This document shows positions 8,686 to 17,608 of a stretch of DNA of 64,000 bases, in pieces. The notes beneath the pieces were generated by a model that made no database searches, had not been told where the DNA came from, and saw only the letters and a program-made list of their open reading frames with translations. The first letter of the stretch is position 1; the number at the start of each line of letters is the position of its first letter. Origin of the DNA: Hyphomonadaceae bacterium UBA5336 (lineage in GTDB: Bacteria > Pseudomonadota > Alphaproteobacteria > Caulobacterales > Hyphomonadaceae). Where the stretch lies: positions 1-64,000 of the forward strand of contig DHQO01000011.1 in NCBI GenBank assembly GCA_002408125.1, read 5' to 3'. The position numbers and the translations under genes are program-made.

Positions 8686-9786
8686 ATGCGAATTCCTTCC
8701 CTGGGCGAAACAGAACTGCTTGTGCCGCTGCACGAAGGCGTCTTCGAGCAGCCCATGTGGCAGACCTTCCTCAACCGCCTGTGCGACATGACCGGCGCCG
8801 ATTTCGCCACGATGCTGTTTCGCTCGCCCGATAGCCGCGAGGTGGTCCGGTTCACGGCGGGTAATGGGCAAGTGGGGGCCCAGTTCGATGAGCTGTTTGC
8901 GAAGAAGTATGACGATGACCCGCTTCAGGCGCGGCACATGCGCGAAGGGCGCGTCTATACGCTCGACGAACTGATCGAGGCCGGGGGAACGCTGGAACGC
9001 GCATTCAGGACCGATATCCTCACGCCGCTGAACGTGACGGACATGCGCTCCATGCGCCTGAGCGAGAGAGGCCAGTTCGATGTCTGGCTTGTCGTGAGCG
9101 GGCATGAGCCGTTTGGAGCGGAAGTCGGTAATCTGTTCACCGCATTGACGCCGCATCTGCGTGTGGCGTTGCGCGTGTTTGGTGCGCTGGAGCGTGAGCG
9201 GGCACGGGCCTCGATGAATTCCGATGCATTCAGCCGGATGAATTTCGGCTGGATCTCAATCGATGCCAGGTGCCACATCGTCGATATGAACGATCAGGCG
9301 GAACGCATGCTGCAGCAGTCGGGAGCCCTGCGGCGCGGCCAGTATGATCGGCTCACGCCCTCTTCGCCCGCCGTTGACCGCCAGCTCACGTCGCTCGTTC
9401 GGCGCTACGCGGCCGATTCCCAGGCGCGTCCGCGTGCAATCAATCTCAGCCAGGATCCCTGGATCGACATTCTGGTGTCGCCGCTGCGCCTGCAGGCGCT
9501 GTCGGGGGACACAAAGGCTGTGGCCGTGCTCTATTTCCGCGGCGACAGAAGCTCCACGGCAGATCGCTGCGATCAGCTTTGCGATGTTTTCGACCTCACA
9601 CCCAGCGAAGCCCGGCTCGCCTGGTCCATGACCCAGGGCATGTCCATCGCCGAAGCCGCCGAGGTCTGCGGCATCACTGTGGAAACGGCGCGGAACTATT
9701 CCAAGAAGATCTACGCCAAGACCGGGGCGCGCGGACAGGTCGACCTGGTGCGGCACATACTGACCGGCGTGCTGGCGATCGCGTGA
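8686..9786 (+). CDS. LuxR-family HTH transcriptional regulator
   Basis: A 366-residue regulator. The C-terminal helix-turn-helix reads LTPSEARLAWSMTQGMSIAE, then ETARNYSKKIYAKTGARGQ, matching the GerE/LuxR fold (about residues 300-360). A PAS-like segment around INFGWISIDARCHIVDMNDQ (about 185-205) precedes it; no autoinducer domain or receiver is recognisable, so the input signal is unknown. It diverges from cysDN with a palindrome just before its start, suggesting autoregulation and perhaps control of sulfate activation. It converges with an acyl-CoA dehydrogenase gene seven bases away. Confidence 0.85.
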   Translation: MRIPSLGETELLVPLHEGVFEQPMWQTFLNRLCDMTGADFATMLFRSPDSREVVRFTAGNGQVGAQFDELFAKKYDDDPLQARHMREGRVYTLDELIEAGGTLERAFRTDILTPLNVTDMRSMRLSERGQFDVWLVVSGHEPFGAEVGNLFTALTPHLRVALRVFGALERERARASMNSDAFSRMNFGWISIDARCHIVDMNDQAERMLQQSGALRRGQYDRLTPSSPAVDRQLTSLVRRYAADSQARPRAINLSQDPWIDILVSPLRLQALSGDTKAVAVLYFRGDRSSTADRCDQLCDVFDLTPSEARLAWSMTQGMSIAEAAEVCGITVETARNYSKKIYAKTGARGQVDLVRHILTGVLAIA

Positions 9787-9793
9787 GGCGCGC

Positions 9794-10942
9794 TCATCCT
9801 TTCACAAGCTCCCGGCCGATGAGGAAGCGGCGGATCTCGTTGGTGCCCGCACCGATATCGTAGAGCTTGGCGTCGCGGACATAGCGTTCGACCGGCCATT
9901 CACGGGTATAGCCTGCGCCGCCGAGCGCCTGCACGGCCTCCATCGAGGTCTTCACCGCGTTCTCGCTCGACATCAGGATCGCGCCGGCCGCGTCGAAGCG
10001 CGTGGTGCGGCCCGCATCGCAAGCCGCTGCGACGGCATAGACATAGGCGCGCGAGGCATTCAGCGCGACATACATGTCGGCGAGCTTGGCCTGCATGAGC
10101 TGGAAATTGCCGATCGGCTGGCCGAACTGCTTGCGCTCGCGCACATAGGGCAGGACGGTGTCGATGCAGGCCTGCATGATGCCGATGGGGCCGCCCGACA
10201 GCACCGTGCGCTCATAGTCGAGCCCGCTCATCAGGATCGCCGCGCCCTGGCCGACCTGGCCCATGACATTCTCATCCGGGACGAAACAGTCCTGGAAGAC
10301 CAGCTCGCCGGTGTAAGAGCCGCGCATGCCCATCTTGTCGAGCTTGCGCGGGCAGGAAAAGCCCTCGAAATCCTTCTCCACCAGGAAGGTGGTGAGGCTC
10401 TTCGAGCCGCCGGCCGGGTCGGTCCTGGCATAAATGACGAGAGTGTCGGCGATGGGCCCGTTCGTGATCCAGAACTTGGTGCCGTTCAGGAGAAAGCCGC
10501 CATCCACCTGCTCGGCCTTCAGGGTCATGCTCATGACATCCGATCCCGCGCCAGCCTCGGACATGGCGAGCGCGCCGACATGTTCCCCGGAGATCAGCCT
10601 GGGCAGGTAGCGCGCCTTCTGGGCCGGGCTCGCCCAGCGGCGGATCTGGTTCACGCAGAGATTGGAATGGGCGCCGTAGGACAGGCCGATGGAGGCCGAG
10701 GCGCGCGAGATTTCCTCCATGGCGATGACATGTTCGAGATAACCGAGGCCGAGCCCGCCATCGTCTTCCTCCACGGTGATGCCGTGCAGGCCGAGCTCAC
10801 CCATTTCGGTCCAGATCCAGCGCGGGGCCTCGTCACTCCTGTCGAGCGCCTCGGCGATCGGCGCGAGCCTGTCCCTGGCAAAGCGCGCACAGGTCTCGCG
10901 GATCATGTCGGCGGTCTCGCCATGGGAAAAATCGAACATCAT
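9794..10942 (-). CDS. Isovaleryl-CoA dehydrogenase-type acyl-CoA dehydrogenase
   Basis: A 382-residue FAD enzyme of leucine breakdown (isovaleryl-CoA to 3-methylcrotonyl-CoA), passing electrons to ETF. Visible are ALAMSEAGAGSDV and GTKFWITNG (FAD/substrate loops), and GLDYERTVLSGGP, whose Glu is at the place of the catalytic base used by isovaleryl-CoA dehydrogenases. The C-terminal IGAGTNEIRR lacks the Glu used by most other family members, which supports the isovaleryl subtype. An in-frame ATG at 11017 would add 25 residues unlike the family and leave almost no upstream region, so 10942 is preferred. No other leucine-catabolic gene is adjacent. Confidence 0.88.
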   Translation of the reverse strand: MMFDFSHGETADMIRETCARFARDRLAPIAEALDRSDEAPRWIWTEMGELGLHGITVEEDDGGLGLGYLEHVIAMEEISRASASIGLSYGAHSNLCVNQIRRWASPAQKARYLPRLISGEHVGALAMSEAGAGSDVMSMTLKAEQVDGGFLLNGTKFWITNGPIADTLVIYARTDPAGGSKSLTTFLVEKDFEGFSCPRKLDKMGMRGSYTGELVFQDCFVPDENVMGQVGQGAAILMSGLDYERTVLSGGPIGIMQACIDTVLPYVRERKQFGQPIGNFQLMQAKLADMYVALNASRAYVYAVAAACDAGRTTRFDAAGAILMSSENAVKTSMEAVQALGGAGYTREWPVERYVRDAKLYDIGAGTNEIRRFLIGRELVKG

Positions 10943-11077
10943 GGGGCGGGGGTATCCAGTCAGTGAAACAGGGCAGAACGTACCATTTTGAGGGGGATGG
11001 GCAAAATTGAAAGACATGGCTGCATGGGATAGGTGCAGACTATGGGCGGCGCGGCGACAGACTGTCAGGAGGGCCGG

Positions 11078-12739
11078 ATGGACCCGAAAAGACGATGGAT
11101 CGAAGCGCTGATCGGTGCGGGCCTGCTGGCTCTGCTGCCAGCCTGCGCGGCGACCTCATCCGGCAGCGTGACCGAGCGTGAGCCTGTCATCGACGAGGAA
11201 GCCCGCACCGGGCTGGCCCCGCCATCCCTGCTGTATCCCGAGGCGTTCCCCGTGATCGCCCTGAGCGGGCTGGTGGATCCGAAGGACTGGGTCGACGCCG
11301 TGCCCCTGAATCCAGCCGAAGAGATCAATGCCGACTGGGCAGCGGTGCGCCCGCAGACCGAGGCCGAGCTTGAGGCCTTCATCGCGGCCCATTTCGACCT
11401 GCCGGACGAGGTCGTCACCGATACAGCGCGCGACGAACCCGGCGATACGCGCATGCTTGCCGCGCATATCGAAGCGCTCTGGCCGCAGCTCACCCGCAAG
11501 GCCGATGGCAAGGTGGAGGCCGGCTCTCTGATCCCGCTGCCGAACCCCTATATCGTGCCCGGCGGGCGGTTCCGGGAGGTCTATTACTGGGACGCCTATT
11601 TCACCATGACCGGGATGGGCGCCGAGCATGATGCCATCAAGCGTGACATGGTCGACAATTTCGCCGGCCTGATCGAGGCATTCGGCCATGTCCCCAACGC
11701 CAACCGGACCTATTATCTCAGCCGCTCCCAGCCGCCTTTCTTCTTTGCGATGGTGCACCAGCTTGCCTCCTATCGGTCGCCAGAGGAATGGGCGCACTAT
11801 CTCGACGCGCTGAAGGCCGAGCATGATTTCTGGATGTCGGGCGCGCGGGCCGTGGAGCTGCCGGACGGGGCGGTGCTCAACCGCTATTGGGATGCGCGCG
11901 AGGTGCCGCGCGATGAAAGCTTCATCCAGGACACGAACACGGCACTGGGCTCGGGCCGGCCACAGGCCGAACTCTTCCGCGAGCTGCGCGCGGGCGCCGA
12001 GAGCGGCTGGGACTTCTCCTCGCGCTGGCTCGCCGACCCCGATGATCTGTCCACCATCCGCACCACGCGCATCTTGCCGGTTGATCTCAATGCCCTGCTC
12101 TATGGGCTCGAGCAGGCGATCACAGCGGGCTGCAACTCTACGGGCGATACGGCCTGTGCGGCGGACTATTCGGCGCGGGCCGAAGCGCGCGCGGCCGCCA
12201 TGCGCACCTGGCTCTGGGATGCAGAGTTAGGTGCTTTTGCCGACCATGATCTCGACACGGGGCGGAGCACCGGCCGGGTCTCCGCGGCCATGCTCTATCC
12301 GCTCTTTCTCGGCCTCGCATCCGACGAGGAAGCCGCGTCCACCGCGCGCCTGATCGAGCGCGAGCTGCTCAAGCCCGGCGGGCTGGCCGCCACGCCGCTG
12401 GTGACCGGCGAGCAATGGGATGCGCCCAATGGCTGGGCGCCGCTGCACTGGATCGCCGTGATTGGCCTGGAACGCTATGGCGAGACCGGGCTTGCCCGCG
12501 AGATCGCCCGGCGCTGGCTGGAGACGGTCTCGCGCTCTTATTGCGAGAGCGGCAAGCTGGTCGAGAAATACGATGTCATGACCGCCCGGTCCGGCGGGGG
12601 CGGAGAGTATCCGACCCAGGACGGCTTCGGCTGGACCAATGGCGTGACGATGGCTCTGATCCGCCGCTATCCGGACTTCGCCGCCTATGGCGAGGTCCGC
12701 CCGAACACCGGCGCGCCGGAGAACTGTTCCGTGGATTGA
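11078..12739 (+). CDS. treA: Trehalase (GH37), predicted lipoprotein
   Basis: A 553-residue GH37 trehalase that hydrolyses alpha,alpha-trehalose to two glucose. Signature 1 appears as PGGRFREVYYWDAY and signature 2 as QWDAPNGWAP. Candidate catalytic acid and base are the Asp in SGWDFSSRW and the Glu in GGGGEYPTQDGFGW. The N-terminus has a hydrophobic stretch ending in lipobox LPAC (Cys23), so attachment to a membrane facing the periplasm is predicted, which is less usual than a soluble periplasmic form. ATG 11078 follows an AGGAGG site; a longer frame from 11033 lacks one. It diverges from the acyl-CoA dehydrogenase gene. Confidence 0.95.
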   Translation: MDPKRRWIEALIGAGLLALLPACAATSSGSVTEREPVIDEEARTGLAPPSLLYPEAFPVIALSGLVDPKDWVDAVPLNPAEEINADWAAVRPQTEAELEAFIAAHFDLPDEVVTDTARDEPGDTRMLAAHIEALWPQLTRKADGKVEAGSLIPLPNPYIVPGGRFREVYYWDAYFTMTGMGAEHDAIKRDMVDNFAGLIEAFGHVPNANRTYYLSRSQPPFFFAMVHQLASYRSPEEWAHYLDALKAEHDFWMSGARAVELPDGAVLNRYWDAREVPRDESFIQDTNTALGSGRPQAELFRELRAGAESGWDFSSRWLADPDDLSTIRTTRILPVDLNALLYGLEQAITAGCNSTGDTACAADYSARAEARAAAMRTWLWDAELGAFADHDLDTGRSTGRVSAAMLYPLFLGLASDEEAASTARLIERELLKPGGLAATPLVTGEQWDAPNGWAPLHWIAVIGLERYGETGLAREIARRWLETVSRSYCESGKLVEKYDVMTARSGGGGEYPTQDGFGWTNGVTMALIRRYPDFAAYGEVRPNTGAPENCSVD

Positions 12740-12808
12740 AGGCGGGTCAGCTCACGGTAAGCGCGTGTGACCCTTGCACAATGGCGCGGGCTTCGCCATT
12801 TTCACAGC

Positions 12809-13168
12809 ATGGCTAGACGACCCAGACCCAAGATTGTGACCCTGAGCGAGGCGGCTGCTGCCCGCGTGAAGGAAATCATGAGCGAACGCGACACCGGATA
12901 CCTGCGCGTTGGCGTGAAGAATGGCGGCTGTGCGGGCATGGAATATGTCATGGACTATGTCGCCGCGCCCGAGGCCCTGGACGAGCTGGTCGAGGATCAT
13001 GGCGTGAAGATCGTGATCGACGCCAAGGCGGTGCTGTTCCTGATCGGCACCGTAGTGGATTTCGAGACCACACTGCTGCATGAGAAGTTCGTTTTCCGCA
13101 ATCCGAACCAGACCGATGCCTGTGGCTGCGGCGAAAGCGTCACCATCCAGCCGGCCATCGCCTCCTGA
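12809..13168 (+). CDS. HesB/IscA-family iron-sulfur cluster assembly protein
   Basis: A 119-residue A-type Fe-S carrier. The three conserved cysteines are present: Cys41 in NGGCAGMEY and Cys105/Cys107 in DACGCGES. Such proteins receive a cluster from the SUF/ISC scaffold and deliver it to apo-targets. It stands apart from other Fe-S genes, 69 bases after the trehalase gene; a second A-type protein (ErpA class) is at 24963-25289. The basic MARRPRPK N-terminus is longer than in ErpA. The SufA versus IscA sub-assignment cannot be settled here. A palindrome CTGTAAT-ATCC-ATTACAG follows the stop codon at 13170-13187. Confidence 0.9.
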   Translation: MARRPRPKIVTLSEAAAARVKEIMSERDTGYLRVGVKNGGCAGMEYVMDYVAAPEALDELVEDHGVKIVIDAKAVLFLIGTVVDFETTLLHEKFVFRNPNQTDACGCGESVTIQPAIAS

Positions 13169-13801
13169 TCTGTAATATCCATTACAGCCGTGGCTGATTT
13201 TGCGCAGGCGCTCGTCATAAGCGGTGCCGTGCAGTTGCCTGTGTTTATTCGTGCATTCGAACGAATGGCGGCCCCTCTGATCGGATCAAATCCTGTATGG
13301 GGCAGGGATGCCTCTCATGATCCTGGGCATGGGAGCCAGTCCGGCCCGTCAATCACGGTGCCGGAGGGGGCAGATTTCTGCAGGACTCGTCTGAACCGGG
13401 GTGCTTAACCTTAACGCATATGCCCGGAAACAGGCGGTATCGCGCCGGAAAACCAAGCCGGCGCAAGGACATGACGGTCGCTGGGCAGAGCGGGGGAATG
13501 CCGCCGGCATCCGGCGGGGACGACCTGGCCGGATTGGCGGGACGATGTCTCAGTGATCGCAAGAATTGCGCCTGGCAGCCGATTCGGCGAGACCGTCTTC
13601 GAAGACAGGAACGGTGCCGCTGAACTTGCCTCGTCGCACCTGGTAGGCAAAGGTGCTGGGATATTAAGTAAATACAGGGATTTGTAGCGATAACTTCATG
13701 CGGTATGTAATGTGGGCCATGCTGCGCAATTGCCTGGCGAGCGAAGCTTTGCGCTTCGATATGGCATGGGAGTAGAAACCGCAGTGATCTCTACTGGCAT
13801 G
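13169..13801. other. Gene-poor stretch, about 630 bases, no convincing gene
   Basis: Several short frames exist on both strands, but none has a plausible ribosome binding site or family resemblance. Visible elements are a perfect 7-base inverted repeat CTGTAAT/ATTACAG at 13170-13187, a tandem TTAACCTTAACGCA at 13405-13418 that recurs at 44924-44937, and an inverted repeat CGAAGC/GCTTCG at 13742-13758. The part after about 13650 is distinctly more AT-rich and may hold the promoter of the TetR gene. A small RNA cannot be excluded. Confidence 0.5.
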
Positions 13802-13822
13802 ACCCTATTGTCATGATAGGGT
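13802..13822. promoter_or_regulatory. Putative TetR-type operator
   Basis: Perfect inverted repeat ACCCTAT (13802-13808) and ATAGGGT (13816-13822) with a 7-base spacer, 25 bases before the ATG of the TetR-family gene. Its position and symmetry fit autorepression by a dimeric TetR regulator; binding is inferred. Confidence 0.65.
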
Positions 13823-13847
13823 TTCGTGCAACCGGACGAAAAAGACC

Positions 13848-14429
13848 ATGGCAAAGACCGAAACCAAGCGTGGCGAGGCGCGCGACGACATCCTGCGCGC
13901 CGTGCTGGATTTGATCGCGGAAGCGGGCATCGAGTGCGTCACGCACCGCTCGGTGGCCGCACGCACCGGCGTGTCGCCCGGCACGGTGACCTATCACTTC
14001 TCGACACGCGATTCCCTGATCGATGCCGCGCTGACCCAATATGTCTCCGAATACCAGGGCGGGCTCGCCGAGGCGGTGGCGAAACAACCGATCACCGGGC
14101 GCGAGGCGCTGGTGCGGTTCCTGGTCGGCACCACGGCGCTGACGCCCGATACGCTGAAGCTCTCCATCATCGAGGCGGAGATGGCCCTGCTGGCCCAGCG
14201 CACCGGGCGGCTGATGGGCGTCCTGCAGGCTTGGCAGCGCTCGATGGAGCCAATCCTCAGCGAGGTGCTGGAAAGCATCGGCGTGGCACGCCCGGTCGAG
14301 GCCGCGCGCATGCTCGGTGCGATCTGCCGGGGTACCGAGTTCGAGGTGATGGCACGCGGCGCGGCGATCGACCCGGAAACCCTGAAGACCCGGCTGGAAA
14401 CCGTGCTCAGCGGCCTGATGCGGGGCTAG
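13848..14429 (+). CDS. TetR/AcrR family transcriptional regulator
   Basis: A 193-residue regulator with an N-terminal TetR HTH: RDDILRAVLDLIAEAGIE, then HRSVAARTGVSPGTVTYHFS (about residues 12-60). The C-terminal ligand domain (AMLGAICRGTEFEVMARG) is not similar to a subgroup I can name. A perfect palindrome sits just upstream. No efflux pump is adjacent; the nearest genes are a thioesterase and an acyl-CoA dehydrogenase on the far side of a repeat-rich gap, so control of fatty-acid or acyl-CoA genes is possible but unproven. Confidence 0.9.
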   Translation: MAKTETKRGEARDDILRAVLDLIAEAGIECVTHRSVAARTGVSPGTVTYHFSTRDSLIDAALTQYVSEYQGGLAEAVAKQPITGREALVRFLVGTTALTPDTLKLSIIEAEMALLAQRTGRLMGVLQAWQRSMEPILSEVLESIGVARPVEAARMLGAICRGTEFEVMARGAAIDPETLKTRLETVLSGLMRG

Positions 14430-14460
14430 AGTGAGTTGCTGATGGCCTGATTCATCTTGG

Positions 14461-14553
14461 CCCTCATCCTGAGCGGAGACGAAGGACGAGGGCGGGAGAT
14501 GGAGAGCTGTTTCCTGCGGCACGCCCCATGGTTCGTCTCCGCTCACCATGAGG
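14461..14553. repeat. Inverted repeat element (REP-like)
   Basis: The left arm 14461-14483 begins CCCTCATCCTGAGCGGAGAC and the right arm 14532-14553 reads TTCGTCTCCGCTCACCATGA then GG. They are reverse complements with two mismatches, separated by about 48 bases. The left-arm sequence resembles dispersed extragenic palindromes seen in many alphaproteobacteria. It lies in the TetR-thioesterase gap. Confidence 0.6.
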
Positions 14554-14588
14554 CTGTGAATGGATCAATCTATCAGCAACCGGCTCTG

Positions 14589-14635
14589 GGCCGCAGCTCC
14601 CCGTGATGGACCCCGTGATCAAGTCACGGGGACTC
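14589..14635 (+). repeat. 47-bp dispersed repeat, copy 1
   Basis: It begins GGCCGCA and contains the palindrome CCCCGTGA-TCAAG-TCACGGGG (14611-14631). A second copy of the same length, in the opposite orientation, occupies 17609-17655, with only a few mismatches and no gaps. The two copies flank the genes from the thioesterase through the serine hydrolase. Confidence 0.75.
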
Positions 14636-14666
14636 GCCGGGAATTGGCCGACAGTATCCAGCCAGC

Positions 14667-15095
14667 CTAGCCTCGCTTGCGAAGGCGCTTGATGGTGCCG
14701 GAGAAATTCAGGCACGGCACGCCGTCGCCTGTGATGATGCCGCGCACGAAGATAAGCGATCCGCCCGCGCGCAATACCTCGCCGCGCGCTTCGATCCAGG
14801 CACCTTCCCGCGGACCTGAAAGGAACTCGCTGGTCATCGCGACGGTCAGCCCATAGGCGCCGTCCATGGCGTGTGTGGCGATGGCGAAGAGCGAGAAGTC
14901 GGCAAAGGTCATCAGGCATCCGCCATGCACCACGCCGGCCCCATTGAGGTGGCGCCGCTCTGCGCGGAAGGCGGCCACAGGCTCGCCATCTTCCAGGCGG
15001 GTGTAGAAGGGGCCGGCCGCTTCGGCTTCGAAGGGTTCATCGTCCCAATAGGACCAGCCGGTAAACTCTCCAGTTATCACTTCCACTTTTGCCAT
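14667..15095 (-). CDS. PaaI family hotdog thioesterase
   Basis: A 142-residue hotdog-fold protein with the motif NGAGVVHGGCLMTFADFSLF, carrying HGG and the downstream acidic residue of PaaI/4HBT thioesterases. The C-terminal part (FVRGIITGDG, NFSGTIKRL) fits the acyl-CoA thioesterase group. Start 15095 has GGGAG upstream; a longer frame to 15170 does not. It diverges from an acyl-CoA dehydrogenase gene 95 bases away, suggesting linked acyl-CoA metabolism. It is not closely similar to the other thioesterase in the window at 4636. Confidence 0.87.
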   Translation of the reverse strand: MAKVEVITGEFTGWSYWDDEPFEAEAAGPFYTRLEDGEPVAAFRAERRHLNGAGVVHGGCLMTFADFSLFAIATHAMDGAYGLTVAMTSEFLSGPREGAWIEARGEVLRAGGSLIFVRGIITGDGVPCLNFSGTIKRLRKRG

Positions 15096-15190
15096 ATCTG
15101 GACTCCCGGATTCCTTGACGCCAAGGCACGCTTTTATTCGGTCCGGGCGCTGGCGTATACTTTGCCCCAACGAGAGACGGAGGAGATTTC

Positions 15191-16351
15191 ATGGCCTTTG
15201 ATGCCGAACTGCGCGCCCAGCTGGTCGAGACGATCGCCCGCTTCGTGCGCGAGAAATGCGTACCGCTGGAAGCGCAGGTCGCCGAGGAAGACCTCGTCCC
15301 TCCGGAAATCGTCGATGAGATGCGCGAGCTGGGCCTGTTCGGTCTTGCCGTGCCGGAAGCCTATGGCGGGCTGGAGCTCGACATGGAGACCGAATGCCTG
15401 GTGGCGCTGGAGCTTGGCCACACCTCGCCGGCCTTTCGCTCTGTCGTCGGCACCAATGTCGGCATCGGCAGCCAGGCGCTTGTCCTGTTCGGTACCGAGG
15501 AGCAGAAGACCCGCTGGCTGCCCGGCATTGCCTCGGGCGAGCTGATCGCCAGCTTCGCGCTGACCGAGCCGGATGCGGGCTCCGACGCCGGCTCCCTGAA
15601 GACCAGGGCCATCCGCGATGGCGACCATTACATCCTCAACGGCACCAAGCGCTTCATCACCAATGCCAATGTCGCCGATGTCTTCACTGTCATGGCGCGC
15701 ACCGATCCGGAGACGCCCGGTGGCAAGGGCGTCTCGGCCTTCGTGGTCGAGCGCGACACGCCCGGGCTCAGCGTCGGCCCGCCGGAGAAGAAGATGGGCC
15801 AGCAGGGCGCGCATATCTGCGACGTGATCTTCGAGGATGCCCGCGTGCCGGTGGAAAACCGCATTGCCGGGGAGGGCGAGGGCTTCAAGGTCGCCATGAG
15901 CGTGCTCGACAAGGGCCGGCTGCATATCTCTGCGGTGTGCGTGGGTGTCGCCGAGCGGCTGGTGCGCGAAATGGTGACCTATGCGCGCGAGCGGAAACAG
16001 TTCGGCGCGGCGCTGATCGACCACCAGCTCATCCAGGCGATGATCGCCGACAGCCAGGCGGAAACCTATGCCGCCAAGTGCATGGTGATGGATACTGCGA
16101 AGCGGCGCGATGCCGGCGAGAAGGTCACCATGCTGGCCTCCTCCTGCAAGCTGTTTGCCTCGGAAATGGTCGGCCGGGTGGCCGACCGGGCCGTCCAGGT
16201 CTTCGGCGGGGCGGGTTATGTGTCGGACTATGGCATCGAGCGGTTTTATCGCGATGTGCGCATTTTCCGCCTCTATGAGGGCACGACCCAGATCCAGCAG
16301 ATCGTCATCGCGCGGGAATTGTCTCGCGCGGCAGAGCGGGGGGAGCTTTAG
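15191..16351 (+). CDS. Acyl-CoA dehydrogenase family protein
   Basis: A 386-residue FAD-dependent acyl-CoA dehydrogenase. Typical motifs are ASFALTEPDAGSDAG and NGTKRFITNA (FAD/substrate binding), YARERKQFG, and QVFGGAGYVSDYGIERFYRD. The C-terminal RLYEGTTQIQQ contributes the Glu normally serving as catalytic base, as in short- and medium-chain enzymes. A GGAGGAG site precedes the ATG. The gene is followed after two bases by a serine hydrolase, so they form an operon. Chain-length preference cannot be assigned. Confidence 0.93.
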   Translation: MAFDAELRAQLVETIARFVREKCVPLEAQVAEEDLVPPEIVDEMRELGLFGLAVPEAYGGLELDMETECLVALELGHTSPAFRSVVGTNVGIGSQALVLFGTEEQKTRWLPGIASGELIASFALTEPDAGSDAGSLKTRAIRDGDHYILNGTKRFITNANVADVFTVMARTDPETPGGKGVSAFVVERDTPGLSVGPPEKKMGQQGAHICDVIFEDARVPVENRIAGEGEGFKVAMSVLDKGRLHISAVCVGVAERLVREMVTYARERKQFGAALIDHQLIQAMIADSQAETYAAKCMVMDTAKRRDAGEKVTMLASSCKLFASEMVGRVADRAVQVFGGAGYVSDYGIERFYRDVRIFRLYEGTTQIQQIVIARELSRAAERGEL

Positions 16352-16353
16352 TC

Positions 16354-17583
16354 ATGACCCAAGCCGATCCCGCCGATTATGGCATGAATGCCGAGCGCCT
16401 GGCGAAGATTCCGAACTTCTTCCAGTCCCGCTATATCGACAGCGGCAAGCTGCCGTGTGTCACCACGCTGATCTCGCGCGGCGGAGAGATTGTGCACGAG
16501 GCCTGGCGCGGCACCACTCATCTCGATGGCAAGGGCGAGCGGGTCGGCCCGGACACGGTCTTCCGCATCTATTCCATGACCAAGCCGATCACCTCGCTGG
16601 CGGCCATGATGCTGATCGAGCAGGGCGACCTGCGCCTCGATCACCCGGTCTCGCGCTATATCCCGGACTTTGCCGAGACCAGGGTCTGGGCCGGGGGCAC
16701 GCCGGAAAGCTATGAGACGGCAAAGCCCGATCGCGAGATCGAGATCCGCGACCTCTTCCTGCACACCTCCGGGCTGACTTACGGTTTTCTCTTCCAGCAC
16801 GAGGTGGACGCGCTTTATCGCCGTGAGAAGATTGGCGAACCTTTCGAAACTTTGGGTGAGATGTGCACACGGCTCGCAAGCCTGCCGCTGGTCTTCTCAC
16901 CCGGCACGCGCTGGAATTATGGCCACTCCACCGATGTGCTGGCGCGCGTGGTGGAGGTGGTCTCGGGCCAGGAACTTGATGATTTTTTTGCCGAGCATAT
17001 TTTTGGCCCCCTCGGCATGGCCGATACCGGGTTTTTCGTGCCCGAAGACAAGCTGCACCGCCTGACGGCCTGTTATCAGCGCAATCCGCTGAATGGAGAA
17101 GTGACGCTGAGCGATGGCGCCGGCCCTGAGAGCAAGGCCTATCGGGCACGCCCGAAACTGCTTAATGGCGGCGGCGGGCTGGTCTCCACCCCGCGTGACT
17201 ATCTGCGCTTCTGCCAGTGCCTGCTGAATGGCGGGCGGCTGGAGGGCGCGCGCCTGATCAGCCCCAAGACCTGGGAGTTCATGGACCGCAATCACCTGCC
17301 GGGCGGGGCGACCATCAAGGCCATGGGTGACAGGACCTTCAGCGAGGCGCGCATGGAAGGCAACGGGTTCGGCCTTGGCGGCTCGGTCACCGTGGATGTC
17401 GCCGAGACGATGCAGCCGGGCAGCCCCGGCAGCTTCAGCTGGGGCGGGCTTGCCAACACCTTTTTCTGGATCGACCCGATGGAAGACCTGATCGCCATCC
17501 AGATGACGCAGATGATCCCGTCCGGGTGCTATCCGATCCGCCCGCAATTCCAGGCGCTGGTCTATGCGGCGCTGGACGGGTAG
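16354..17583 (+). CDS. Serine hydrolase, beta-lactamase/EstB-like
   Basis: A 409-residue class C beta-lactamase-fold hydrolase. The nucleophile motif SxxK appears as SMTK in FRIYSMTKPITSLAAMML (about residue 76) and the second motif as YGHS (Tyr-X-Ser). The late WGG motif in SWGGLANTFFWIDP replaces the KTG of true penicillin-binding proteins, which points to an EstB-type esterase rather than an antibiotic-degrading enzyme. No signal peptide is seen, so it is probably cytosolic. It starts two bases after the acyl-CoA dehydrogenase stop and probably acts on an ester linked to the same pathway. Confidence 0.9.
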   Translation: MTQADPADYGMNAERLAKIPNFFQSRYIDSGKLPCVTTLISRGGEIVHEAWRGTTHLDGKGERVGPDTVFRIYSMTKPITSLAAMMLIEQGDLRLDHPVSRYIPDFAETRVWAGGTPESYETAKPDREIEIRDLFLHTSGLTYGFLFQHEVDALYRREKIGEPFETLGEMCTRLASLPLVFSPGTRWNYGHSTDVLARVVEVVSGQELDDFFAEHIFGPLGMADTGFFVPEDKLHRLTACYQRNPLNGEVTLSDGAGPESKAYRARPKLLNGGGGLVSTPRDYLRFCQCLLNGGRLEGARLISPKTWEFMDRNHLPGGATIKAMGDRTFSEARMEGNGFGLGGSVTVDVAETMQPGSPGSFSWGGLANTFFWIDPMEDLIAIQMTQMIPSGCYPIRPQFQALVYAALDG

Positions 17584-17608
17584 TGAGGCGTTTCCGTTGC
17601 GATGCCCC

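Noticed and set aside
13190..13408. 72-codon frame in the large gap
   Set aside because: No ribosome binding site, no family resemblance, and no terminator.
16354..17583. Possible antibiotic beta-lactamase
   Set aside because: SMTK, YGHS and WGG motifs and lack of a signal peptide point to an EstB-type esterase.
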